A DNA stretch of 64,000 nt from JABSSA01 sp039984715 (GTDB lineage: Bacteria > Pseudomonadota > Alphaproteobacteria > Rhodobacterales > Rhodobacteraceae), in assembly GCA_039984715.1 (NCBI GenBank), contig JBDWUA010000014.1:62001-126000 (forward strand), in the 5' to 3' direction. How positions within the stretch are numbered: the first letter of the stretch is position 1; the number at the start of each line of letters is the position of its first letter. The notes under the pieces are model-generated. The model searched no databases and was not told where the DNA came from. It saw only the letters and a program-made list of their open reading frames with translations. Shown here one piece after another: positions 26,714 to 34,337 of the stretch. Both the position numbers and the translations under genes were made by a program.

Positions 26714-27603
26714 TGCTTGGTTCAATGGAAAACTCTGACATATCAGAGTCTGCTTTTTCTACGTTGGCGAAATTCGTCTACGATGAAAGTGGATTACTAC
26801 TTGTGCCGGAAAAATCTGTAATGATTCAGTCCAGAATTCGGCCGCGAATGAAATCCTTAAATATTAAGAAGTTTGACGAATACGTTGAGTTTGTTTGCTC
26901 TTCGGATGGTGACGTTGAACAGAGGTACTTGATATCGGCGTTGACTACAAATGTTTCTCACTTTTTTAGGGAAGAGCATCATTTTGACCTAATGATTGAT
27001 CACATTAGAACGAAGCTTTCAAAGCGATCTTCTAATGAAGATCGACTAAGAGTGTGGTCTGCTGGATGTTCAAACGGTCAGGAAGCGTGTTCAATCACGA
27101 TTTCTATACTGGAAAGAATTCCGGAAGCAAGAAACATGGATTTGAAAATTCTTGCAACTGATATCGATCCAAAGGTAGTGAAGTTTGCGAGGGACGGTTG
27201 TTATCCGCAAAATATGGTTTCAAACTTATCTGAAGAAATATTGGATAAATATTTCACAAAATCCGAAGACGCAAATTACTCTGCAAACGATGAGTTGAAA
27301 TCACGAATTACCTTTCGTGAGTTGAATCTGTTGAAAAACTGGCCGATGAAAAATGGATTTGATGTAATTTTCTGTAGGAATGTAGTGATATACTTCGATC
27401 AAGAAACGCAACGACAACTGTGGCCACGGTTTCGGGAAAAGTTACCTGCTAACGGACGACTATTTCTGGGGCACTCTGAACGAATGGTATCAGCTGAGTC
27501 TTTTGGTTTCCATACGTGTGGGCCAACCGCATATGCAGCTGAACTAATGACCGCCGGACAAGATAATAGTGAAATTAAGGAGTCTCATAATGGCATTGCG
27601 TGA
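26713..27603 (+). CDS. cheR: Chemoreceptor glutamate methyltransferase CheR
   Basis: A 296-residue SAM-dependent methyltransferase that adapts receptors by methylating glutamates. It has an N-terminal helical domain (about 1-85), the SAM loop VWSAGCSNGQEACSI, the second motif LATDIDPKVV, FCRNVVIYFD and a terminal GHSERMVSAESFGF. Base composition is lower in G+C than in cheA and cheW (for example 24 and 20 of 60 bases at 27001-27060 and 27241-27300). It starts at ATG 26713, overlapping the cheW stop by one base. Confidence 0.95.
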   Translation: MLGSMENSDISESAFSTLAKFVYDESGLLLVPEKSVMIQSRIRPRMKSLNIKKFDEYVEFVCSSDGDVEQRYLISALTTNVSHFFREEHHFDLMIDHIRTKLSKRSSNEDRLRVWSAGCSNGQEACSITISILERIPEARNMDLKILATDIDPKVVKFARDGCYPQNMVSNLSEEILDKYFTKSEDANYSANDELKSRITFRELNLLKNWPMKNGFDVIFCRNVVIYFDQETQRQLWPRFREKLPANGRLFLGHSERMVSAESFGFHTCGPTAYAAELMTAGQDNSEIKESHNGIA

Positions 27604-27976
27604 TCAAATACGAGTCATGGTTGTAGATGATATGTCGACCAGTCGCGGTCTAATAACACAAGCTTTGGACAACTTCGGAGTTCAAAACGTATCCACTGCA
27701 GAAGATGGAACCAGCGCATTACAACTTCTGGCTCGTAGTCCGGTGCACTTGGTTATCTCCGATTACAACATGCCGAATATGGATGGTTTAAAACTTCTAC
27801 ATAACTTGCGTGCTGGACCAAAAACAAAAGGTGTTGGGTTTATTTTGATCACTGGGCGCGCGGAACAGCAGATTATCGATTATGGTAAAAAATTGGGAAT
27901 GAACAATTATTTGAAAAAACCTTTCCAACCTGATGAGTTGAGAAAGTGCATTGAGACGGTCGTTGGGCCGTTATAA
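27590..27976 (+). CDS. cheY: Chemotaxis response regulator CheY (copy 2)
   Basis: A 128-residue receiver from ATG 27590 (MALRDQIRVMVVDD) with AAGGAG upstream; earlier in-frame starts lie inside cheR. Asp58 (ISDYNMPNMDG), Thr88 (ILITGR) and Lys110 (LKKPF) complete the phosphorylation set. It differs clearly from the first CheY in the cluster, so the two likely have separate roles, motor binding versus phosphate sink, but which is which is not readable here. It overlaps cheR by 14 bp. Confidence 0.93.
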   Translation: MALRDQIRVMVVDDMSTSRGLITQALDNFGVQNVSTAEDGTSALQLLARSPVHLVISDYNMPNMDGLKLLHNLRAGPKTKGVGFILITGRAEQQIIDYGKKLGMNNYLKKPFQPDELRKCIETVVGPL

Positions 27977-28338
27977 TGAAAAAGTGTGACGAGGAGGTTA
28001 TTGCTGTTCCCGTTGATATAGCGAGCCGCATGGCAAGCTATCTTAACGAAATATCTGATGTAACTGCTGACATAGAGCTATTGTTGGGTGAAAAGCTTGA
28101 GTCGTTTCCAGATTTTGACAGCGATTTTCTTAAGACGTTGCAAAATTTGGATTTTGTGCGGCAGGCAACTGCCGATTCAGCTCGGTTGGTGTCCGGTTTC
28201 TCTTTGTCACCAGTCGAACCGGTGAATGTGATTGCTGAAAAGTTACATTTGGAGAGAACAGTGTCTGTTCTCAGTCCGGAAACAGAAAAATGTGCTGAGA
28301 ATAAGTTATCGGATTCTGGTGACTGTCAAATCTTTTGA
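27976..28338 (+). CDS. Unknown protein of the chemotaxis cluster
   Basis: A 120-residue acidic protein (MKKCDEEVIAVPVDIASRMAS) that overlaps the second cheY stop by one base, so it is made from the same transcript. Much of residues 10-80 should be helical (SYLNEISDVTADIELLLG; DFLKTLQNLDFVRQATAD). It has no transmembrane segment and no motif of CheZ, CheX or CheC that I can see. It shares the low G+C of cheR and cheY2. Size, helicity and position would fit an accessory such as a CheY phosphatase or fixation protein, but that is only a guess. Confidence 0.75.
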   Translation: MKKCDEEVIAVPVDIASRMASYLNEISDVTADIELLLGEKLESFPDFDSDFLKTLQNLDFVRQATADSARLVSGFSLSPVEPVNVIAEKLHLERTVSVLSPETEKCAENKLSDSGDCQIF

Positions 28339-28461
28339 CACATAATGAAGGTGCACTTAATAAGTGCTACCTAATTCCCTAAATTTCATTTTCGATATTG
28401 TAATTGAAGTTGCTTGCGCTATCGCACGTCGGATGATTGTCTCAAAATTTGGATGATTATT
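28339..28461. other. Convergent gap with small hairpins
   Basis: Between the convergent che genes. A 7-bp hairpin TGTCAAA-TCT-TTTGACA (28324-28340) covers the stop of the unknown gene, and a 6-bp one (GCACTT-AAT-AAGTGC, 28353-28367) follows. Neither has a good U-run, so factor-independent termination is not evident. Confidence 0.4.
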
Positions 28462-28977
28462 TTAAAATAGCTCCATGTCATTCCCACTTTCAACTGGTGT
28501 AGGTGTTGCTACAGCTTCGACGACTTTAGTACCGGACTGACGCTGGAGGACCCGCCCCGAAAATGGCCAGAATTTTACGTTGCGTGAGGCCGTTCCACCC
28601 AGAGAATGACCTAGACATTCGATACCTTCCCGAGCAAGAAATTCTAAGGTGAAATCGGAATTACTTTTTCCAATATCAGACAATCCGGAAACCATTCTCG
28701 CGCCTCCAAACGCTTTGGCCTGCATTCTTGATCTGACGGCACCAAGTTTTATCATTTCGTTGATGACGATTTCCATCGCATTAACGCCGGCTAGATTGTT
28801 CATTCCGTCCCCAGATTCACCACGAGCCAATAACATGTGGTTCATGCCACCGACTCCGGCGACTGGATCCCAGAGGCAACACGAGACGCAACTACCCAAG
28901 AGAGTGGTTATGACGACATTCTCATTGTCGCTGGTCGCGTATTCCCCTTGGGTAATGTTAATTTTGTGCTCAGTCAT
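28462..28977 (-). CDS. cheD: Chemoreceptor glutamine deamidase CheD
   Basis: A 171-residue CheD: deamidates specific receptor glutamines and may interact with CheC-type proteins in other species. The catalytic Cys30 is in LLGSCVSCCLWD and His47 in GGMNHMLL; the late motif LGGTASRNVKFWPFSGRV is also conserved. It overlaps the cheB stop by 4 bp. cheD and cheB are transcribed toward the rest of the cluster. Confidence 0.94.
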   Translation of the reverse strand: MTEHKINITQGEYATSDNENVVITTLLGSCVSCCLWDPVAGVGGMNHMLLARGESGDGMNNLAGVNAMEIVINEMIKLGAVRSRMQAKAFGGARMVSGLSDIGKSNSDFTLEFLAREGIECLGHSLGGTASRNVKFWPFSGRVLQRQSGTKVVEAVATPTPVESGNDMELF

Positions 28978-30041
28978 TGCGACGCCTCCTGATGACTTTC
29001 GGTTAAGGCAACCAGCCTGCTCGCGATTTTTTCGATGTGGACTTGTTCTTGCACGGCGCCGATTTCCATGGCAGCGCGCGGCATCCCGTAAACAACGCAG
29101 CTTGTCTCAGATTGTCCGAGGGTTAGCGCGCCGTTGTCTCTTAGAAGCCGCATGGTTCGGGCCCCGTCGTTTCCAAGCCCTGTCATGATGATGGCAACAA
29201 CATTAGGTGCATATTGCACTGCTGACTGAAAGAGATGCTCGACAGATGGGTTGTATTTTTCATAACCTTCAGGGGGCTCCATGACGATTTGCCATCCCAT
29301 CGATGTCTGTTTCGCACCGGTTTGCTTGTCGCAAGATTGAGCAAGGCGAACTTGCCCTCGTTTTAATATTTCACCGTCTTGCGCCATTGCGATATCGTGC
29401 GGCATAATTCCATTAAGTCGAGAGGAGAAGCTGCGCAAAAACTGCGACGGCATGTGTTGTGCGATGACGACCGGCGGTGCAGTAATCGGTAGACCAGATA
29501 GAAACGTCTCTATGGCTGAAACGCCGCCAGTGGATGCTCCTACCAGAATGACTTGGTCGTCTCTGCCAACAACTTTGTGGACGTCTTTTTGTTGTTTTAC
29601 CGCACCGTTTTTTTCCTGGACCTTGGCATTTGCGGCAACAAAAACTGTTTCACAAACTGCAGCGGTGTCTAAATTTCTTGGATTATCTGGTTTCCAAAGA
29701 TACGAAACTGCACCCAAGGACAATGCGTGAACTGCCGCTGCAGATCCCTTCCTTGTTTCGCTGGATATCATGACGACGGGCATGGGCCTCAGCCGCATAA
29801 GGCGGTTCAAGAATTCCAAGCCGTTCATGCGTGGCATTTCGATGTCCAATGTAATCACATCCGGAGACGTCTTTTTGATGACTTCTCTGGCTTCAATCGC
29901 GTCGCTCGCTTCGCCGACGACACTAAGGCGTTGATCTGAATTCAATATAGTAATCAACCATTTGCGCATAGTCATCGAGTCATCAATAACCACAACACGA
30001 GCACAGTTTTTCAAGATTCCACCCGTACACGACACCCACAT
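28974..30041 (-). CDS. cheB: Chemotaxis methylesterase/response regulator CheB
   Basis: A receiver domain with Asp66 (VITLDIEMPRMNG) is followed by a linker and a C-terminal methylesterase domain with the nucleophile Ser in VGASTGGVS, His in IAQHMPSQ and Asp in GLGNDGARTM. It removes methyl groups from receptors, opposing CheR. The 355-codon frame starts at ATG 30041, but this ATG lies in the loop of a perfect hairpin. A TTG at codon 10 (GGTGGA upstream) is an alternative start giving LKNCARVVVIDD, which fits the family's usual N-terminus. Confidence 0.94.
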   Translation of the reverse strand: MWVSCTGGILKNCARVVVIDDSMTMRKWLITILNSDQRLSVVGEASDAIEAREVIKKTSPDVITLDIEMPRMNGLEFLNRLMRLRPMPVVMISSETRKGSAAAVHALSLGAVSYLWKPDNPRNLDTAAVCETVFVAANAKVQEKNGAVKQQKDVHKVVGRDDQVILVGASTGGVSAIETFLSGLPITAPPVVIAQHMPSQFLRSFSSRLNGIMPHDIAMAQDGEILKRGQVRLAQSCDKQTGAKQTSMGWQIVMEPPEGYEKYNPSVEHLFQSAVQYAPNVVAIIMTGLGNDGARTMRLLRDNGALTLGQSETSCVVYGMPRAAMEIGAVQEQVHIEKIASRLVALTESHQEASQ

Positions 30042-30051
30042 TGGGTGTCGT
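30029..30051 (-). promoter_or_regulatory. 10-bp hairpin enclosing the first cheB ATG
   Basis: Arms 30029-30038 and 30042-30051 are perfectly complementary with a 3-base loop, and the loop is exactly the ATG at 30041. In mRNA this would hide that start codon; in DNA it could be an operator. Confidence 0.5.
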
Positions 30052-30436
30052 TAAATGTGACACTTGGCAAATGTAGGCGGGTATTTAGCCCAATCAATTG
30101 AAAGACGTCTGCGTTCACTACTACCCTGATCCCTGGACCGCGATTCACCGGCACTTTGATCAAGTCGAATGAACGTCAGATTAATTGGCGAATGATTGAC
30201 GTAATTTTTGTTCGCCGCGATCGTTCAGTTTTGCGTCGCCTGTCCTTGGGGGGCATAAAAATGTGTGCTCCCTAGCATCTTTCCAACCAGTACGCTCAAC
30301 GCGTTCCGAAAATGAACCACACATGTCTCTGAGCGCTAACCGCGTCAATAACCTTTCAAGGTGTGAGACACTGTGTCTTTCGCCAGCCCCAATTCTTGCG
30401 CCAAGAGGTTGTTGAAGAATTGGCGACTTTGGGGGG
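30052..30436. other. Gene-free region between cheB and edd
   Basis: About 385 bases with no convincing gene. It carries a 10-base match (30330-30339, minus strand TTAGCGCTCA) to the palindrome upstream of edd, the short palindrome AGACACTGTGTCT (30365-30377), and a 9-bp inverted repeat CCAATTCTT/AAGAATTGG around 30391-30425. The minus strand also reads a short open C-terminal-like piece, LAQELGLAKDTVSHTLKGY, without a start. It should include the cheB-cheD promoter. Confidence 0.45.
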
Positions 30437-32242
30437 TTAATTGATGACGGCAGCGCCGGTATCTGACGCGCCTACCAAAGCACGAAATGATGCAAACATT
30501 TCACGTCCAATTCCCCATTCATTGCCTGACAAATCAGCCTCGGCTGGTGTACGTGCCGCAATTTCTTTCGCGTCAACAAGCAACTCCAACGTGCCCTTTT
30601 CCGCGTCGACCCGCGCCAAATCACCGTCCTTAACTTTGGCAATGTCACCGCCTGCTGCGGCCTCTGGTGATAGGTGAATTGCGGACGGCACTTTGCCAGA
30701 TGCACCAGACATGCGGCCATCGGTCACCAACGCGACTTTGAACCCTTTATCTTGAAGAACGCTGAGCGCGGGCGTCAATGAATGCAGTTCCGGCATTCCA
30801 TTGGCCTTGGGACCTTGAAAGCGAACGACGACGATGACGTCGCTGTTCAATTCACCTGCTCTGAAGGCGGCTTTGACGTCTTGTTGAGTGTGAAATACGC
30901 GCACTGGCGCTTCGACAATGCGGTTTTCAGGTTTGACGGCGGACACCTTGATCACTGCACGTCCCAAATTGCCCTTCAACAATGCAAGGCCACCGGTTTT
31001 TTGAAAGGGATCGGGAACAGTTTTCAAAATCTTGTCGTTGCCGCTTTCGCGCGCGCCTTCTTGCCAAACCAATTTTCCGTTTTCCAGTTTTGGTTCTTTG
31101 GTATAGTGGTCCAGCCCTTGCCCCGCGACGGTTTTGACATCCCCGTGCAAAAGCCCCCCGCCCAGTAATTCACGTATGACAAAACCCATTCCGCCAGAGG
31201 CGTGAAAATGGTTCACATCAGCCAATCCATTTGGATAGACCCGTGCCAATAACGGAACTGCGGACGAGATTTCCGCCATGTCTTCGACATCGATCAAAAC
31301 ACCAGCGGACCGCGCCATTGCGACCAAGTGCAAAACCAGATTGGTAGACCCACCTGTAGCGTTCAGACCAACGATCCCATTCACAAAGGCGCGTTCGTCC
31401 AGAACATCACATGTCGGAGTGAATTCGTCGCCCAATGCCGATATCGCCAAGGCACGATGCGCCGCTTCTGCGGTAAGCGCGTCTCGCAATGGTGTGTTTG
31501 GGTTTACAAAACTGGAACCGGGCAAGTGTAGCCCCATGAATTCCATAAGCATCTGGTTGGAATTGGCGGTTCCGTAAAACGTACACGTGCCGGGACCATG
31601 ATAAGATGCCATTTCCGCGCGCAGCAGTTCTTTGCGCCCAACTTCACCAGCCGCAAATTGCTGTCTGACCTTCGCCTTTTCATCATTGGGCAAACCGCTG
31701 ATCATTGGACCAGCGGGGGCAAAAATGGCCGGCAAATGCCCAAATGTTGCGGCGGCCATGACAAGGCCCGGAACGATCTTGTCACACACGCCCAGAAAGA
31801 TGGTCGCGTCATAACAGTTATGGCTCAGCCCGATCCCTGCTGCCAATGCGATTACATCCCGCGAGAACAATGACAGTTCCATGCCGGGCTGGCCTTGGGT
31901 CACGCCATCACACATCGCCGGAACGCCACCGGCCACTTGGGCCGTACCACCGACGTTACGTGCGGCCTGTTTGATCAGTTCGGGATAGGTTTCAAACGGT
32001 TGATGCGCTGACAGCATATCGTTGTAGGCTGTGATGATCCCGATATTGCCACCCCGCTCTTGCGCGATTGGCAGTTTGTCATCACCGCTTGCCGCTGTGA
32101 CATGCGCAATGTTTCCGCAGGTCAGATGCGCGCGGGCCGGTCCTTTATCAATGGCTGTTTTACAGCGCTCCATATATGTTTCGCGACTGGCTTTGGACCG
32201 TTCAATAATGCGATCGGTGACAGATGTGATCGTAGGATTCAT
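30437..32242 (-). CDS. edd: Phosphogluconate dehydratase Edd
   Basis: Dehydrates 6-phosphogluconate to KDPG, the key step of the Entner-Doudoroff pathway, using a [4Fe-4S] cluster. The 601-residue length fits Edd rather than the shorter IlvD. Conserved stretches include HLTCGNIAHV, MCDGVTQGQPGMELS, NCYDATIFLGVCDKIVPG and DGRMSGASGKVPSAIH. The KDPG aldolase gene (eda), often adjacent, is not in this window. A LacI-type palindrome lies 74 bp upstream of the start. Marine Rhodobacterales use this route as their main glucose pathway. Confidence 0.95.
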   Translation of the reverse strand: MNPTITSVTDRIIERSKASRETYMERCKTAIDKGPARAHLTCGNIAHVTAASGDDKLPIAQERGGNIGIITAYNDMLSAHQPFETYPELIKQAARNVGGTAQVAGGVPAMCDGVTQGQPGMELSLFSRDVIALAAGIGLSHNCYDATIFLGVCDKIVPGLVMAAATFGHLPAIFAPAGPMISGLPNDEKAKVRQQFAAGEVGRKELLRAEMASYHGPGTCTFYGTANSNQMLMEFMGLHLPGSSFVNPNTPLRDALTAEAAHRALAISALGDEFTPTCDVLDERAFVNGIVGLNATGGSTNLVLHLVAMARSAGVLIDVEDMAEISSAVPLLARVYPNGLADVNHFHASGGMGFVIRELLGGGLLHGDVKTVAGQGLDHYTKEPKLENGKLVWQEGARESGNDKILKTVPDPFQKTGGLALLKGNLGRAVIKVSAVKPENRIVEAPVRVFHTQQDVKAAFRAGELNSDVIVVVRFQGPKANGMPELHSLTPALSVLQDKGFKVALVTDGRMSGASGKVPSAIHLSPEAAAGGDIAKVKDGDLARVDAEKGTLELLVDAKEIAARTPAEADLSGNEWGIGREMFASFRALVGASDTGAAVIN

Positions 32243-32315
32243 GACTGGCCTCCGGGCTGGTCGAATTGTGCGTAACGTCCACCTAAACTGGTCACTGGAA
32301 CATTAAACACAGGTT

Positions 32316-32331
32316 ATGTTAGCGCTCACAT
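32316..32331. promoter_or_regulatory. LacI/GalR-family operator candidate upstream of edd
   Basis: ATGTTAGCGCTCACAT, a 16-bp near-perfect palindrome (one mismatched pair) with the central CG typical of LacI/GalR family operators, including gluconate regulators. It stands 74 bp upstream of the edd start. A 10-base core, TTAGCGCTCA, recurs beyond the 3' end of edd. No LacI-family gene is in the window. Confidence 0.55.
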
Positions 32332-32387
32332 TTGTCCTAACGCGGCTGTTTCAGCAGATCAACACCACAATCCGCAGTCCGGGTGGG

Positions 32388-33521
32388 TTAAGCTGAGGCA
32401 CGAGGACGCACCGCGCCCTGTTCAATGTGCAAGTCAATGGCCTGACCTGTCAAAGCAGATTGTTGGGCCGCCTGCCCCATGACAACCGCAGCCCATCCAT
32501 CCAGCATGGACACTTCGGGCAAATCGGTTTCGCCGCGCACAAGTTCCAGAAAGCGTTGGTGTTGATAAAAGGTCGACCCATTGTGGTCCCCCGCCTCTAA
32601 CAGTTCTGGATCAACGGGGATTTCGCGGGTGATTGGTCCTTTGGGCGAACGCGGGCTTTCAATGAGCTTTGGTGTTGGCGCGTCGCCCAGATGGTCAGGC
32701 CAAAACCGACCGGGACCGGGAACAAACGCTTCGATCTTTCCAGCGGGTCCAACGGCGGATATTTCCTCTTGGTATTTTGCACCTTCTGCAAACATACACA
32801 GTTCTAGCATGGCGCGCGCACCATTGGCGAAATCAACGATGACATATCCATTGTCTAGGATGTCAGGGGTTTCACCATGATACGCTTCGTCCAAATGGTT
32901 CACGTTCTGCGCCCCAGATGCCATGACACGGACAGGTTCTGACCCAAGCGCCAAACGCATCAGATCAAAGAAATGACAGCATTTTTCGACAAACGTGCCG
33001 CCCGTGTTTTTGTTGAACCGGTTCCAATCGCCAACCTTTTTAAGAAATGGAAACCGGTGTTCGCGAACGGTGAGCATTTTAATGCCGCCAGTCGCATTAA
33101 GAGACGCGTCCAGAAAGGCGGCAATGGGCGGCATATAGCGATATTCCATCGCGACCCAAATTGGCGCGGGATATGTATCGCGCAGGGTCAGCATACGGTC
33201 GGTATCCGCAGGATCGGTGAAAAGTGGCTTTTCAACCAACAACGGCAAGGGGCGGATGCGCGCGATTTCGTGCAATTGCTCGGCATGCAGGTGGTTTGGG
33301 CTGACGATAAGCAAGCAATCCAAGTCTTGAACGTTCAACAGGTCTTCTAATGAAGGGACAAGCAGCGCATCCGGAACCAGTGTGGACACTTCCAAGGCCA
33401 TGTCTGCGTCCGGCTCAAAAACCGCGCGAACCTGTGCGTTGTCCAATAAGGCAATGTTTCGAATGTGTTCTTGCCCCATCATGCCACACCCGATGATGCC
33501 GTAATTGATCGTCTTACTCAC
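32388..33521 (-). CDS. Gfo/Idh/MocA-family oxidoreductase
   Basis: A 377-residue NAD(P)-dependent sugar or polyol dehydrogenase. The Rossmann motif INYGIIGCGMMGQEH is at the N-terminus and the conserved E-K-P in LLVEKPLF. The C-terminal domain has FVEKCCHFFDLMRL, placing a likely catalytic His. I take GTG 33521 as the start because AAAGGA precedes it and it follows the GntR gene by 13 bp; the frame stays open far upstream without a ribosome-binding site. The substrate is unknown, perhaps a sugar from the divergent monooxygenase operon. Confidence 0.85.
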   Translation of the reverse strand: MSKTINYGIIGCGMMGQEHIRNIALLDNAQVRAVFEPDADMALEVSTLVPDALLVPSLEDLLNVQDLDCLLIVSPNHLHAEQLHEIARIRPLPLLVEKPLFTDPADTDRMLTLRDTYPAPIWVAMEYRYMPPIAAFLDASLNATGGIKMLTVREHRFPFLKKVGDWNRFNKNTGGTFVEKCCHFFDLMRLALGSEPVRVMASGAQNVNHLDEAYHGETPDILDNGYVIVDFANGARAMLELCMFAEGAKYQEEISAVGPAGKIEAFVPGPGRFWPDHLGDAPTPKLIESPRSPKGPITREIPVDPELLEAGDHNGSTFYQHQRFLELVRGETDLPEVSMLDGWAAVVMGQAAQQSALTGQAIDLHIEQGAVRPRASA

Positions 33522-33534
33522 TTGTTTTCCTTTA

Positions 33535-34242
33535 TCATCTAAGGCGCTGTACATAACGCGCCCGGTCCGGATCGAACCAGGTGCGTGAAAATTCGACGGC
33601 TTGGGGTTTATCGGACCAACTGAAGCGTTCGATAAATCCGACGGTATCGCCGACAGGTTTCGTAAATTCTTTTGGTGCCCAGTTTGGAACCGGTCCGATA
33701 CTGACACGATCTTCTGCACGGCTGATCCAAAAGCCGAGCTGCTGCTGATAGTAACGATACAACGATTCTGAAACCGACGTTTTGTCGACGCGACCCGCCG
33801 ATTCGTCGAGCCAGATTTCCTCGACAGCGATAATTGTGTCATTCAACGACCGCAGGCGACGTACTCTGGACCCGTGCGCGCTGGTGCCAAATTCGGGCAG
33901 GTCAGCAGGCTTTTCAACGAAGTCCACATCCAGCGTTTTCGCGCGTGGCAACCCCCCGCCTTCGTGCAGCTCAAGACGGAACATTGCATAGACGCCCGAA
34001 CTCTGATCGCCAGCGCGAATATAGTTCCCCGACCCCTGCACGCGTTCCAAAAGCCCTTTGGTTTCTAGTTCTTTTAACGCCTTGCGTAACGTGCCGACAG
34101 ACACGCCCAATCGAATGGACATCTCTCGTTCGGGCTGCAATCGTTCACCGTCGATCAAACGCCCTGCGCCGATATCTCTGATCAGCAGCTCGGTGATCTG
34201 AACATACATCGGAAGATTTTGATGATCGGTTTTTGAAGTCAT
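33535..34242 (-). CDS. GntR/HutC-family transcriptional regulator
   Basis: A 235-residue regulator (MTSKTDHQNLPMYVQ) with an N-terminal winged helix (LQPEREMSIRLGVSVGTLRKALKELE, GLLERVQGSGNYI) and a C-terminal UTRA effector domain, as in HutC-type proteins. It is divergent from the monooxygenase-TRAP operon with 95 bp between them and co-directional with the oxidoreductase gene, so it likely controls both. The dyad at 34274-34287 is a candidate operator. Confidence 0.9.
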   Translation of the reverse strand: MTSKTDHQNLPMYVQITELLIRDIGAGRLIDGERLQPEREMSIRLGVSVGTLRKALKELETKGLLERVQGSGNYIRAGDQSSGVYAMFRLELHEGGGLPRAKTLDVDFVEKPADLPEFGTSAHGSRVRRLRSLNDTIIAVEEIWLDESAGRVDKTSVSESLYRYYQQQLGFWISRAEDRVSIGPVPNWAPKEFTKPVGDTVGFIERFSWSDKPQAVEFSRTWFDPDRARYVQRLR

Positions 34243-34262
34243 TTGTGTCCGCAAAAAGAAAA

Positions 34263-34287
34263 TTGATACATTATTGATCTATATCAA
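34263..34287. promoter_or_regulatory. TTGAT/ATCAA dyads between GntR gene and monooxygenase operon
   Basis: TTGATCTATATCAA (34274-34287) is a 14-bp palindrome-like site, and another TTGATA half-site begins at 34263. It fits the FNR/Anr consensus TTGAT-N4-ATCAA but also suits an operator for the divergent GntR regulator. Position, midway in a 95-bp divergent promoter, favours a local regulator. Confidence 0.5.
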
Positions 34288-34337
34288 AGCGCCTGTTACG
34301 CAAGTAGAAAGTCGAACAACTCCTGAAGGACCACCCT

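Noticed and set aside
30391..30425. 9-bp inverted repeat CCAATTCTT/AAGAATTGG as an edd terminator
   Set aside because: The loop is 17 bases and there is no U-run after the stem on the minus strand.
30340..30436. Minus-strand piece reading LAQELGLAKDTVSHTLKGY after the edd stop, resembling a helix-turn-helix end
   Set aside because: It has no start codon, is about 30 codons long and lies in a frame shifted from edd. It could be chance or an old relic, so it is not called as a gene.
32388..33842. 484-codon version of the oxidoreductase gene
   Set aside because: The extra N-terminus overlaps the GntR gene in another frame and has no family similarity; GTG 33521 has a good ribosome-binding site and precedes the Rossmann motif.
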